A stretch of DNA of 64,000 bases from Paludibacter jiangxiensis (GTDB lineage Bacteria > Bacteroidota > Bacteroidia > Bacteroidales > Paludibacteraceae). The position numbers and the translations under genes were made by a program. Shown one piece after another: positions 36,423 to 44,968 of this stretch (the stretch's first letter is position 1; each line of letters opens with the position of its first letter). Where the stretch lies: NCBI RefSeq assembly GCF_001618385.1, contig NZ_BDCR01000004.1, forward strand, positions 496,001 to 560,000. The letters run 5' to 3'. The notes beneath the pieces were generated by a model. It did no database searches and was not told where the DNA came from. It worked only from the letters and a program-made list of their open reading frames with translations.

Positions 36423-36962
36423 TTATACATGAAATCTCTCTGGGAATTTACCCTGTTTATCTTTGTAAAATGACATTATCTCCATCATATCACTATCTAC
36501 ATCACCTGTAGGAATAAACAGTTTACCAAAACCCATTTCCTTTTTATTATAGTCTATAAATGCCAACACTATTGGCACTTGTGCTTTTAATGCTATAAAA
36601 TAAAAGCCTTTTTTCCATTCCGTGTTCAATTGTCTGGTACCTTCCGGAGTAATAACCAATCGGAAGATATCATGTTGGCTGAATATTTCGGCTAAAGAAT
36701 CTGTCAAGGACATATTCTGCGAACGATCTACCGCAATTCCACCCAGAGTTCTCATTATATTTCCCAACGGAAAAGCAAACCACTCTTTCTTCATCAGGAA
36801 ATGTGCTCTCAAATGCAATACATGACGAAAAATATTACCCCAGAAAAAATCCCAATTACTGGTATGTGGAGCAATACAAATAACACATTTTGCAGGTAAA
36901 TCAATATCATTCACCAACTTCCATCCTTTGTATTTTAAAATACTCTCACTGATAAATTTCAT
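36423..36962 (-). CDS. 1-acyl-glycerol-3-phosphate acyltransferase-like protein
   Basis: A 179-residue lysophospholipid acyltransferase (PlsC-like). The catalytic HxxxxD is HTSNWD near residue 33, followed by LGNIMRTLGGIAVDRS and the substrate motif VITPEGTR. It is shorter than typical PlsC and lacks the usual N-terminal membrane helices, so it may be a peripheral enzyme. Lipid substrate unknown. Transcribed with engB. It diverges from mtgA, and each has a -7-like box in the shared spacer. Confidence 0.82.
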   Translation of the reverse strand: MKFISESILKYKGWKLVNDIDLPAKCVICIAPHTSNWDFFWGNIFRHVLHLRAHFLMKKEWFAFPLGNIMRTLGGIAVDRSQNMSLTDSLAEIFSQHDIFRLVITPEGTRQLNTEWKKGFYFIALKAQVPIVLAFIDYNKKEMGFGKLFIPTGDVDSDMMEIMSFYKDKQGKFPERFHV

Positions 36963-36985
36963 TTTGACCTAATATAAAATGGCTA

Positions 36986-36993
36986 CAAAGATA
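36986..36993 (-). promoter_or_regulatory. Possible -7 box for the acyltransferase-engB pair
   Basis: Minus-strand TATCTTTG fits TAnnTTTG 24 bases before the acyltransferase start; the -33 element is weak. Confidence 0.35.
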
Positions 36994-37050
36994 GTTAAAA
37001 CATACCGCATTCACGAATTGACTCAGCTCGGTCAAATAAACGAAAATAAT

Positions 37051-37058
37051 TATCTTTG
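37051..37058 (+). promoter_or_regulatory. Possible -7 box for mtgA
   Basis: TATCTTTG, identical to the divergent box at 36986-36993 but on the plus strand, 26 bases before the mtgA ATG. The -33 region is weak. Its position argues for the start at 37084 rather than the longer frame. Confidence 0.35.
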
Positions 37059-37083
37059 TAGAGCTCAAACTGAATATGTAACC

Positions 37084-37770
37084 ATGATAAAAAAGATTCT
37101 TCGCTACATCGGCATCGCTCTGCTGGCGGGCTTTTTGCTCAGCATTGTGTCTGTTGTAATATTGCGTTTTGTACCTGTTGCCATCACCCCTTTGATGGTC
37201 ATCCGAAGTGTTGAACAAATATTTGATGGCAAACCTGTTAAGATGGATAAAAAATGGGTTCCAATCGATAAAATATCGCATAATATGATACAGGCTGTTG
37301 TCGCTTCAGAAGATAATCTCTTTATGGAACACTTCGGCTTCGACGAAAAAGCTATTGAAAACGCTCTCAAACACAATGCTAAAGGCAAAAAAATCAGAGG
37401 CGGCAGCACTATTTCTCAGCAAACAGCCAAAAATGTATTCCTCTTTCCAGATAGAACCTACGTTCGCAAAGCGTTTGAAGCCTACTTTACGCTGTTAATT
37501 GAGGCCATATGGTCTAAAGAGCGAATTATGGAAGTATATTTGAATGTAATTGAGACCGGGGACGGTATTTATGGGGTCGAAGCGGCTGCTGAGAATTATT
37601 TCCATTGTCATGCCTCAGAATTAAAGCGCTCTCAGGCTGTATTAATAGCTGTTTCATTGCCTAATCCACGTAAATTCGATCCGGCACACCCTTCTCCATA
37701 TTTATTGAAGCGACAGGCCAAAATAATGCGCCTGATGAAGAAAATAGAGCAGGTTGAATTCGAAAAATAA
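37084..37770 (+). CDS. mtgA: Monofunctional biosynthetic peptidoglycan transglycosylase
   Basis: Polymerises lipid II into glycan strands. The 228 residues begin with a membrane anchor (about 9-31, YIGIALLAGFLLSIVSVVIL) followed by a GT51 domain. The catalytic Glu is in VVASEDNLFMEHFGFD, with the second conserved region GGSTISQQTAKNVFLF and the third in EAIWSKERIMEVYLNVIETG. No transpeptidase domain. The frame is open 35 codons upstream, but these contain a promoter-like box, so the ATG at 37084 (MIKKIL) is used. lipB starts seven bases after the stop. Confidence 0.95.
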   Translation: MIKKILRYIGIALLAGFLLSIVSVVILRFVPVAITPLMVIRSVEQIFDGKPVKMDKKWVPIDKISHNMIQAVVASEDNLFMEHFGFDEKAIENALKHNAKGKKIRGGSTISQQTAKNVFLFPDRTYVRKAFEAYFTLLIEAIWSKERIMEVYLNVIETGDGIYGVEAAAENYFHCHASELKRSQAVLIAVSLPNPRKFDPAHPSPYLLKRQAKIMRLMKKIEQVEFEK

Positions 37771-37777
37771 TATCAAA

Positions 37778-38464
37778 ATGAACAACACCATAACGCCACT
37801 TGACTGGAATATAATTGAATACAACAAAGCCTGGCAAAAACAAGAAGCACTGTTTCAGCAGACTATTCAACAGAAGCTACAAAATGCAACGACTTCGAAT
37901 TACCTTATCTTGTGCGAACACCCTCATGTTTTCACGCTCGGCAAAAACGGATCAGCCAACAACCTATTGATTGGCAACTTACAACTACGTTCCGTGCATG
38001 CTCAATATGTTGAGACTAACCGGGGAGGAGACATTACCTATCATGGCCCCGGACAAATAGTGGGGTATCCTATCTTTGATCTTACAAATTTTGATATGGG
38101 CCTTAAACAGTACATCTTCAACATGGAAGAAGCTGTCATTTCTACTTTGAAGCGAATTGGAATACAATCTGAAAGACTTGAAGGCGCAACAGGAGTGTGG
38201 CTAGATACGGCTTACCCGGATAAATGTCGTAAAATTTGTGCTATTGGTGTAAGAAGCAGTCATTTTGTAACCATGCACGGATTTGCGTTGAATGTAAACA
38301 CTGATCTGAACTATTTCTCATACATCAATCCCTGTGGTTTTGTTGACAAAGGCGTGACATCCATCCAAAAAGAACTTGGATCACCTTATTCTTTGGAAGA
38401 GATAAAACAATTATTACGGGAAGAATTTAACCAAAGCTTTCTTGGCGAAAACGTGGAAATTTAG
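37778..38464 (+). CDS. lipB: Octanoyltransferase
   Basis: Transfers octanoyl from acyl carrier protein to lipoyl domains, first step of lipoate synthesis. The 228 residues carry LCEHPHVFTLGKNGSANNLL, the signature RGGDITYHGPGQIVGYPIFD and the catalytic Lys/Cys region CRKICAIGVRSSHFVTMHGF. The ATG at 37778 is chosen over an in-frame TTG inside mtgA. lipA is not adjacent. It probably shares a transcript with mtgA, porQ and cmk. Confidence 0.95.
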   Translation: MNNTITPLDWNIIEYNKAWQKQEALFQQTIQQKLQNATTSNYLILCEHPHVFTLGKNGSANNLLIGNLQLRSVHAQYVETNRGGDITYHGPGQIVGYPIFDLTNFDMGLKQYIFNMEEAVISTLKRIGIQSERLEGATGVWLDTAYPDKCRKICAIGVRSSHFVTMHGFALNVNTDLNYFSYINPCGFVDKGVTSIQKELGSPYSLEEIKQLLREEFNQSFLGENVEI

Positions 38465-38497
38465 ACTGCCATTTCAGGACACAGTCTCACTAAAGTT

Positions 38498-39532
38498 ATG
38501 ACCAGCTTAACCCGCATATTATCTTCTTTTACAATGTTTTGTTTGGCATTGATGACATATGCACAAGCTGGCGGGGTTGTATATTCATTTCTGAATTTAC
38601 CGGCTTCTTCCCGACTTGCAGCCATGGGTGGAAGTAATGTATCCATCAGGGATAACGATATCAACTTAAGCTTTTCCAACCCGGCATTACTAACGCAAGA
38701 AACTGACAAATGCATTGGATTAAACTATACAGCCTATCCAGCTGGAATCCACATTGGATCTGCAATTTACGGCATTGCTTTGAATGACAACAGCTATATT
38801 GCTGCCGGAATACAATTTGTAAATTACGGACAGTTTCAGGAGGTCACAGAAGAGAATATGCAACTTGGCACTTTTTCCGCAAGTGATTACGCACTCAATT
38901 TGATGTATGCCCAAAAACTAACTGAAAAGTGGACTTTGGGGGCTATTGTGAAACCTATATACTCGTCATACGAAAGCTATTCCAGCTTTGGCATTGCCAC
39001 TGACATCGGAATTAATTACAATAATGAAGAAAGTCTTTGGAGTGGAGGTCTTGTCATTAAAAACATAGGTACTGAATTGAAAAGCTATTATTCTTCGGAT
39101 GGTGCGCAACACACAGAACGTTTACCTTTCGAGATTATGATGGGAGCCTCAAAACGTTTTGCACATGCACCTTTAAGAGTCTCAATAACAGCCACCAATC
39201 TTGAAAAATGGGATCTTTCTTATTCAAAACTGAACACATCGCTCTATGCTGTTGAAAATGCAAAAAGCAACTTTACTGGTATGCTTTTAAGGCATTTGAT
39301 ATTAGGCGTTGATTTCCTGCCATCTAACAATTTTTATCTTACAGTCTCCTATAATTTTCGCAGAGCGGCAGAGATGTCCATCAATAATGTTCGATCAATG
39401 TCGGGCTTTGCTGGTGGATTTGGCATGAAAATATCGAAATTTCAAGCTGGTTTTAGCGTTGCTCAATATCAAATCGGAGCTTTATCTTATAATTTTTCAC
39501 TTACCACTTCACTCAATCAATTCGGTTTATAA
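38498..39532 (+). CDS. porQ: Type IX secretion system protein PorQ
   Basis: A 344-residue outer-membrane beta-barrel protein. A signal peptide (ILSSFTMFCLALMTYAQA) is followed by the family start GGVVYSFLNLPASSRLAAMG and GSNVSIRDNDINLSFSNPAL, then amphipathic strands rich in aromatic residues to the end. PorQ is part of the PorV/PorQ shuttle and attachment group of the type IX secretion system, which exports proteins with a conserved C-terminal signal to the cell surface. It sits between lipB and cmk. The FadL/PorV superfamily fold is clear; the PorQ subtype rests on the N-terminal sequence. Confidence 0.85.
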   Translation: MTSLTRILSSFTMFCLALMTYAQAGGVVYSFLNLPASSRLAAMGGSNVSIRDNDINLSFSNPALLTQETDKCIGLNYTAYPAGIHIGSAIYGIALNDNSYIAAGIQFVNYGQFQEVTEENMQLGTFSASDYALNLMYAQKLTEKWTLGAIVKPIYSSYESYSSFGIATDIGINYNNEESLWSGGLVIKNIGTELKSYYSSDGAQHTERLPFEIMMGASKRFAHAPLRVSITATNLEKWDLSYSKLNTSLYAVENAKSNFTGMLLRHLILGVDFLPSNNFYLTVSYNFRRAAEMSINNVRSMSGFAGGFGMKISKFQAGFSVAQYQIGALSYNFSLTTSLNQFGL

Positions 39533-39552
39533 CGATCACAAACACAAATAAT

Positions 39553-40263
39553 ATGTCTGATAACATAAAAATAAACATTGCCATCGACGGACATTCTTCG
39601 TGCGGTAAAAGTACCATTGCCAAAGGGTTAGCAAAGAAAATCGGTTATACTTACATTGATAGCGGAGCGATGTACAGAGCTGTCGCACTTTATTGCCTAC
39701 AAAACGGACTAATAAAAGATGGTGTAGTAGATGAACCAGCCCTAAAATCGAGCATAAAAACACTTATAATTGAGTTTAGACCCAATTCTATGGGAGGTGC
39801 AGACACCTACATGAATAACGTTAATGTAGAAAATGAGATCCGTTCTTTAGAAGCCGCAAGTGCTGCAAGTAAAGTCAGCACCATAAAATTCGTGCGCCAA
39901 ACAATGGTATATTTACAACAGCAAATGGGCAAAAACAAAGGAGTTGTGATGGATGGCCGCGATATTGGTACTGTAGTATTCCCCGATGCAGAATTAAAAA
40001 TATTCGTTACCGCGAAACCGGAAATAAGAGCAGAAAGACGTTATAAAGAGCTATTAAACAAAGGCCTGGATGTTGATTATGATGATGTGCTTGCCAATGT
40101 AATAGAACGGGACGAAAGAGACTCAAATCGAACGGAAAGCCCTTTACGTCAGGCTGAAGATTCGGTGGTACTTGACAATAGCGACCTTACCCCCGATCAA
40201 CAATTTGAGTGGGCCGTATCTGCGTGCAAAACAGCTATTGAAAAGGTAAAAGCAAGTCGTTAA
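39553..40263 (+). CDS. cmk: Cytidylate kinase
   Basis: Phosphorylates CMP and dCMP with ATP. The 236 residues show the P-loop IDGHSSCGKSTIAKGLAKK, YIDSGAMYRAVALYC, MDGRDIGTVVFPDAELKIFV and the C-terminal lid with RDERDSNRTESPLRQAED. It follows porQ by 20 bases. The stop codon overlaps that of the convergent solute-binding protein gene by four bases (TTAA at 40260-40263). Confidence 0.95.
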   Translation: MSDNIKINIAIDGHSSCGKSTIAKGLAKKIGYTYIDSGAMYRAVALYCLQNGLIKDGVVDEPALKSSIKTLIIEFRPNSMGGADTYMNNVNVENEIRSLEAASAASKVSTIKFVRQTMVYLQQQMGKNKGVVMDGRDIGTVVFPDAELKIFVTAKPEIRAERRYKELLNKGLDVDYDDVLANVIERDERDSNRTESPLRQAEDSVVLDNSDLTPDQQFEWAVSACKTAIEKVKASR

Positions 40264-41078
40264 TTGTAATATTTTGCATACAAAACATTAAATTTATCCG
40301 ACTTTGTGAAATGCTCTAACCAACGGTTTGCCGATTTAGTCAATTCCGGCGTTCGTTTGTTAAGACCCCACCCTTGCAACTGAGGGAACCCGATTTCAAC
40401 ATTCGTATCAATACCCGGGAAGCGTTTCACAAAGTAATTTGCAATCTTTTCATCACAAACTCCATAGCGAATACTACCTTTGGCAATCAGAAGAATAAGT
40501 TCCTCTGCGTCATGCACTTTAAGCTCACTCACGTAAATAGTGTCACTAATTTCTTCTGCCAAATGTTGTATTCGCTGTGCATAAGAAGAACCACGTACAA
40601 TACAAAGTTGTTTTTTACCCAAATCCAACTGGTTCTTTACATAAATAGTATCTTCATCTCCCGAGGATTTTCGCTGCACCAGTACCGATTTAGACAATAA
40701 AATGGGCGTAGAAATCGAGATATGTTGCAACACATCCGTTGTCCTCGGAATATTCTGCGCGATCAAATCCACTTTCCCTTTTTCCATCAATAGAATGGCT
40801 TCAGCAACATCCGGCACACGTACCCACTTAATTTTAACCTTCAAACAACTATCAACAAACATTTTGGCCAATTCATACTGAAAGCCGGCCATGGTGTCGC
40901 CTCGCATCATGCAATCAATCTGATTCATCCGAACTGCAATGCGTATTTCCCCACTTTTTTGTATCTTCTCAATATCACGAGGACCGGAAGGCAAAAGAGC
41001 CCAAAGAAGTATCACATTTATAAACAACAAGATAAATAAAATTACCCCAATTATTTTAGTACGTTTTTGCATGAGCAT
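40260..41078 (-). CDS. Membrane-anchored solute-binding-domain protein (SBP_bac_3)
   Basis: A 272-residue protein with an N-terminal hydrophobic helix (about 9-30, IIGVILFILLFINVILLWAL) and a type 2 periplasmic-binding domain (IRIAVRMNQIDCMMRGDTM, GFQYELAKMFVDSC). The helix has no clear cleavage site or lipobox, so it is probably tethered to the inner membrane facing the periplasm. No permease or ATPase genes are adjacent, unlike an ordinary amino acid ABC importer. The binding-domain part resembles the N-terminal half of MltF, but the lytic transglycosylase half is missing. It starts 27 bases after parC. Function unknown. Confidence 0.75.
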   Translation of the reverse strand: MLMQKRTKIIGVILFILLFINVILLWALLPSGPRDIEKIQKSGEIRIAVRMNQIDCMMRGDTMAGFQYELAKMFVDSCLKVKIKWVRVPDVAEAILLMEKGKVDLIAQNIPRTTDVLQHISISTPILLSKSVLVQRKSSGDEDTIYVKNQLDLGKKQLCIVRGSSYAQRIQHLAEEISDTIYVSELKVHDAEELILLIAKGSIRYGVCDEKIANYFVKRFPGIDTNVEIGFPQLQGWGLNKRTPELTKSANRWLEHFTKSDKFNVLYAKYYN

Positions 41079-41105
41079 GAATTTTATTTGTTAATAGGAG
41101 CACCC

Positions 41106-43895
41106 TTAAAATAATGCTGTCTGCCCTGTCACTTCGTCTATTAAAGGAGGTTCTTCATCATCGTTTCCCGCAGCATTTTCCGGCAATACTGATTCTGCCT
41201 GCATTAAACGAGCAGGCGATGCTTGGGGTTCTTCACTTTCATCTGCCATCGCATCTTGTGAACCTATATCTTCGGTACCATTTTCTTCCCATTCACTTTC
41301 GTCGGTCTCAACCGGTTCGGGATAACGGGTCGGCTCCAACTCATTAACGGATGCAATTTCCCAGGTACAAATGCGTTTTCCTTTGGCTTTACAACTTTTG
41401 ATGCCGATAAATTCGTCCACATCAAGAGTGATAGGGTCTCTTTCAGCGTCTTTACCTCCGAATATAATCTCGAACCGGGGATAAACTTCACTGGAGATAT
41501 GCAACATGGTGGAAGCCGGGTTATCTCCCAGAAAATTCACTCTCTTTTGAGACGGCTCAAGGGTAAAGCGCTTCAGGTAAGGGAAATTTTGCTCTGCATC
41601 AAACAAAGCAACCGACCATATTTTATCAGCATCATACTTTTCAATAATCTTTGTATCAGCATCATAGTGATTTGTCAGGTCAAAATTTGTCGTATAATAA
41701 TCTCCTGTCTTGGTAATCACCAAAATCTGATCATCGCTTTGAAACTCGCCAAGGAATTCACCTCTGTTGTCGTAATTGAGGCGCAAAACATCCCTATCAA
41801 ACCAAACATTACGGCCTCCCAGCGTTGAACCTCCTTTATGCTTCAGGGTAATCCTCAGAATATCATTCTTGGTCAGGATATTACCCATAGACTGACGCCC
41901 TTTTATAGCAATATCGCTAAAGTCTTTTTCAAACAAAAGGTTTTTCAACCGAGGTTTCGGTTTCAGTGCAATACGTATTACTTCTGCTTCGCCATTGGGA
42001 TTCACACTGAAATACACCACTTTTGAATTAGGTTTTCCCTGCGTCAGATCATACTCTTTATCCCTGGTAGTACCGGTAACGGCAAAGCGCTTCATGTAAA
42101 ATGCACCTGTTCTACCGTCACGATAAACTGCATTGTAAATGGTACGTGTATCATTTCTCTTAAAGATAGCCAGATGAAGAATATTTTTACCAACAAACAG
42201 TTTGTCTGCCACTTTCACCACCTTATATTTTCCATCTTTAAAGAAGATAATAACATCGTCAATATCAGAACAATTACTTACAAACTCATCCTTTTTCAGA
42301 CTTGTTCCGATAAAGCCCTCCTCATAGTTCACATACAGTTTTTCGTTGGCTTCTACTACTTTAGCGGCTTCAATTGTTTCAAAGCTTCTGATTTCACTGC
42401 AACGAGGGTATTTAGCACCATATTTTTCTTTTAACCGGACAAACCAGTCAATTGTAAAGTCAACGATATGCGCCAAATGAAAGTCAATTTCTTCAACTTG
42501 TTTCTTTATTGCAGCAATCTCTTCTTCCGCCTTTTCAGAACTGAATTTAAGGAAGCGCCTAGTTTTAATCTCGAACAAACGCAACATATCGTCACGTGTC
42601 ACCTCGCGCAAAAACAACTCTTTGAATGGCTCTATCCTTTTGTCAATATGAGCAATAGCTTCATCTATCGACTTACTGTCTTCAAATTCTTTATCCTTAT
42701 ATATGCGTTGTTCAATGAATATTTTTTCCAGAGAGGCAAAATGAAGTGCCTCTAGTAATTCAGCACGTTGTATCTGCAATTCCAGTTGAAGCAATGACAA
42801 TGTATGATCCGCGCTTGTCCGCAGCAATTCACTCACGGTAATAAATCGCGGTTTGTTGTCTTCGATCACGCAACAGTTGGGAGAAATACTCTTTTCACAA
42901 TCCGTAAACGCATAAAGCGCATCAATGGTTTTATCCGACGAAACTCCGGCCTGTAAGTGAATCACAATCTCCACATGTTGAGCTGTATTGTCATCTACCT
43001 TACGAACCTTGATCTTCCCTTTGTCATTGGCCTTCAATATTGACTCTATCAGTTTGCTGGTATTTGTTCCAAAAGGAATTTCATTGATAACAAGAGTCTT
43101 ATTATCAAGTTTACTGATTTTCGCCCGTACTTTTATCGCACCACCACGCTCTCCGTCGTTGTAGCGTGACACGTCCACATAGCCTCCGGTCTGAAAATCA
43201 GGATATAATGTAAACGGCTCATTTTTCAGGTATGCAACTGAAGCATCGAGCAGTTCATTAAAATTGTGTGGTAAAATTTTGGAATTCAAACCCACGGCGA
43301 TACCTTCAACGCCCTGAGCCAGTAGTAATGGGAATTTTACAGGCAGAGCGATAGGTTCCTTATTACGACCGTCATAAGAAAGTTTCCATTGGGTTGTCTT
43401 GGGATTAAATACAACGTCGAGGGCAAATTTTGATAAGCGGGCTTCAATGTAACGGGGAGCTGCAGCACCGTCGCCGGTAAGAATATTCCCCCAGTTACCC
43501 TGACAATCAACGAGTAGGTCTTTCTGCCCCAACTGTACCAAAGCATCACCGATAGAAGCATCACCGTGAGGGTGAAATTGCATGGTATGACCTACAATGT
43601 TAGCCACCTTATTATAACGACCGTCATCTATCCGCTTCATAGAGTGAAGAATACGGCGTTGCACAGGTTTTAATCCATCATAAATATGAGGTACTGCACG
43701 CTCAAGAATTACGTACGAAGCATAGTCGAGAAACCAGTTTTGATACATTCCCGACAGATGATGCTTCACCTGTTCATTATGTACGTCGGGGATATGATAA
43801 TCGGAATGCTTTGATTGTTCAGAAACTTCTTCTACTGCATCATCCTTTCCATCCAGCTCCATATCCTCGTTGATATTCTCTTCGTTGATGTCCAT
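41106..43895 (-). CDS. parC: DNA topoisomerase IV subunit A
   Basis: Decatenates daughter chromosomes together with ParE. The 929 residues begin with an acidic tail (about 1-45) and then the topoisomerase II A domain: LERAVPHIYDGLKPVQRRIL, the quinolone-region HPHGDASIGDALVQL and the catalytic Tyr149 in APRYIEARLS. A C-terminal beta-pinwheel domain follows, and then a Glu/Asp-rich tail (about the last 80 residues). A plain GyrA box was not found, supporting ParC over GyrA; gyrA proper is at 59050-61602. parE is not adjacent. It lies downstream of the lipid kinase and upstream of the solute-binding protein gene. Confidence 0.93.
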   Translation of the reverse strand: MDINEENINEDMELDGKDDAVEEVSEQSKHSDYHIPDVHNEQVKHHLSGMYQNWFLDYASYVILERAVPHIYDGLKPVQRRILHSMKRIDDGRYNKVANIVGHTMQFHPHGDASIGDALVQLGQKDLLVDCQGNWGNILTGDGAAAPRYIEARLSKFALDVVFNPKTTQWKLSYDGRNKEPIALPVKFPLLLAQGVEGIAVGLNSKILPHNFNELLDASVAYLKNEPFTLYPDFQTGGYVDVSRYNDGERGGAIKVRAKISKLDNKTLVINEIPFGTNTSKLIESILKANDKGKIKVRKVDDNTAQHVEIVIHLQAGVSSDKTIDALYAFTDCEKSISPNCCVIEDNKPRFITVSELLRTSADHTLSLLQLELQIQRAELLEALHFASLEKIFIEQRIYKDKEFEDSKSIDEAIAHIDKRIEPFKELFLREVTRDDMLRLFEIKTRRFLKFSSEKAEEEIAAIKKQVEEIDFHLAHIVDFTIDWFVRLKEKYGAKYPRCSEIRSFETIEAAKVVEANEKLYVNYEEGFIGTSLKKDEFVSNCSDIDDVIIFFKDGKYKVVKVADKLFVGKNILHLAIFKRNDTRTIYNAVYRDGRTGAFYMKRFAVTGTTRDKEYDLTQGKPNSKVVYFSVNPNGEAEVIRIALKPKPRLKNLLFEKDFSDIAIKGRQSMGNILTKNDILRITLKHKGGSTLGGRNVWFDRDVLRLNYDNRGEFLGEFQSDDQILVITKTGDYYTTNFDLTNHYDADTKIIEKYDADKIWSVALFDAEQNFPYLKRFTLEPSQKRVNFLGDNPASTMLHISSEVYPRFEIIFGGKDAERDPITLDVDEFIGIKSCKAKGKRICTWEIASVNELEPTRYPEPVETDESEWEENGTEDIGSQDAMADESEEPQASPARLMQAESVLPENAAGNDDEEPPLIDEVTGQTALF

Positions 43896-43939
43896 TATGT
43901 TTATCTGTATTTTATCCTTACACTTTAATTGCCAAACAC

Positions 43940-44812
43940 TTAAACCAAAACTTTTAATACTTTCGGTACAATTTCCACCTCCAGATGTTCTCCCATCATG
44001 CCCGGTTCTCCATCATAGTGCACATAATCTTCTTTTGGACGTTCAACCAACAGCTTTTTGCACTTAAAAACCTCTACATACCGGGTTTTATCCAGCTGCT
44101 TGGTAAATAATCGCAAACTGATTTTTGGCGCAACATATATAGGAAATTCCGACATCACCACAACGTCCATAAAGCCGTCTGTTACTGATGCTTTCGGGGC
44201 AATCGAGGCATTATTACCCCATTGCGATGCATTTGCAAAAGTCACCAAAAAAGCGGTTCTCTCAATGGGAGGATTATTGTCAAAAGTAAGCTTATAAGTC
44301 TGTGATTTATAGTCGAAATATTGAAAAATTACTTCACCCATGTACACCACAGGACCACGTTTTCCAGCTTCTGCAAAACGATTGGCAATATAAGCGTCAT
44401 AGCCGATGCCGGCAGTACAAAAGAATGGTTGATTATTGAGCAACCCTGCATCAATGTTATTCACACGCATTTTACTGATTCTCCTCAATGCGGCAGACGC
44501 CTGCAAAGGCAATTTCAGGTGTAAAGCCAACCCGTTACCTGAACCGCAGGGAACGATTCCTAATGCTGTATTGGAATTCATCACTGCACGTGCGATTTCA
44601 TTTACCGTACCATCACCTCCAATAGCAACAACGGCGTCATATCCTTCAGCAACATATTCTTTTGCCCTCAAAAAACCATCATTGGCATATTCGGTGAAAT
44701 GTATGTCCACTTCAAAAAGAGCTTCTGAAAAATACTTATGAATCAGATCCGGATACTTTGTTTTCCTACCTGTACCCGACTTGGGATTTATAATAAATGC
44801 GATTTTTTTCAT
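43940..44812 (-). CDS. Diacylglycerol kinase family lipid kinase (YegS/DagK-like)
   Basis: A 290-residue soluble lipid kinase. The DAGK catalytic domain shows FIINPKSGTGRKTK at the start, VVAIGGDGTVNEIARAV and LGIVPCGSGNGLALHL, the nucleotide-binding and catalytic segments. The C-terminal beta domain contains GIGYDAYIANRF. No membrane helix, unlike DgkA at 27539-27922. The substrate may be diacylglycerol, sphingoid base (made by some Bacteroidales) or another lipid alcohol; this cannot be decided. The ATG at 44812 is used rather than a TTG six codons earlier. parC follows after 44 bases. Confidence 0.88.
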   Translation of the reverse strand: MKKIAFIINPKSGTGRKTKYPDLIHKYFSEALFEVDIHFTEYANDGFLRAKEYVAEGYDAVVAIGGDGTVNEIARAVMNSNTALGIVPCGSGNGLALHLKLPLQASAALRRISKMRVNNIDAGLLNNQPFFCTAGIGYDAYIANRFAEAGKRGPVVYMGEVIFQYFDYKSQTYKLTFDNNPPIERTAFLVTFANASQWGNNASIAPKASVTDGFMDVVVMSEFPIYVAPKISLRLFTKQLDKTRYVEVFKCKKLLVERPKEDYVHYDGEPGMMGEHLEVEIVPKVLKVLV

Positions 44813-44968
44813 TTGTTCAATTATAGCCAAACATCCATTTAATCAACCAATTACATCAAATAGTTTTTTTAGCATTATGCAAAGATAAAAAAAATTAAGC
44901 ATCGTTCAAAAGAAGGTTTGCGATTGTTGAAAAGTATCTGGATTACCCCAAAAGAAGTAAGATTATTT

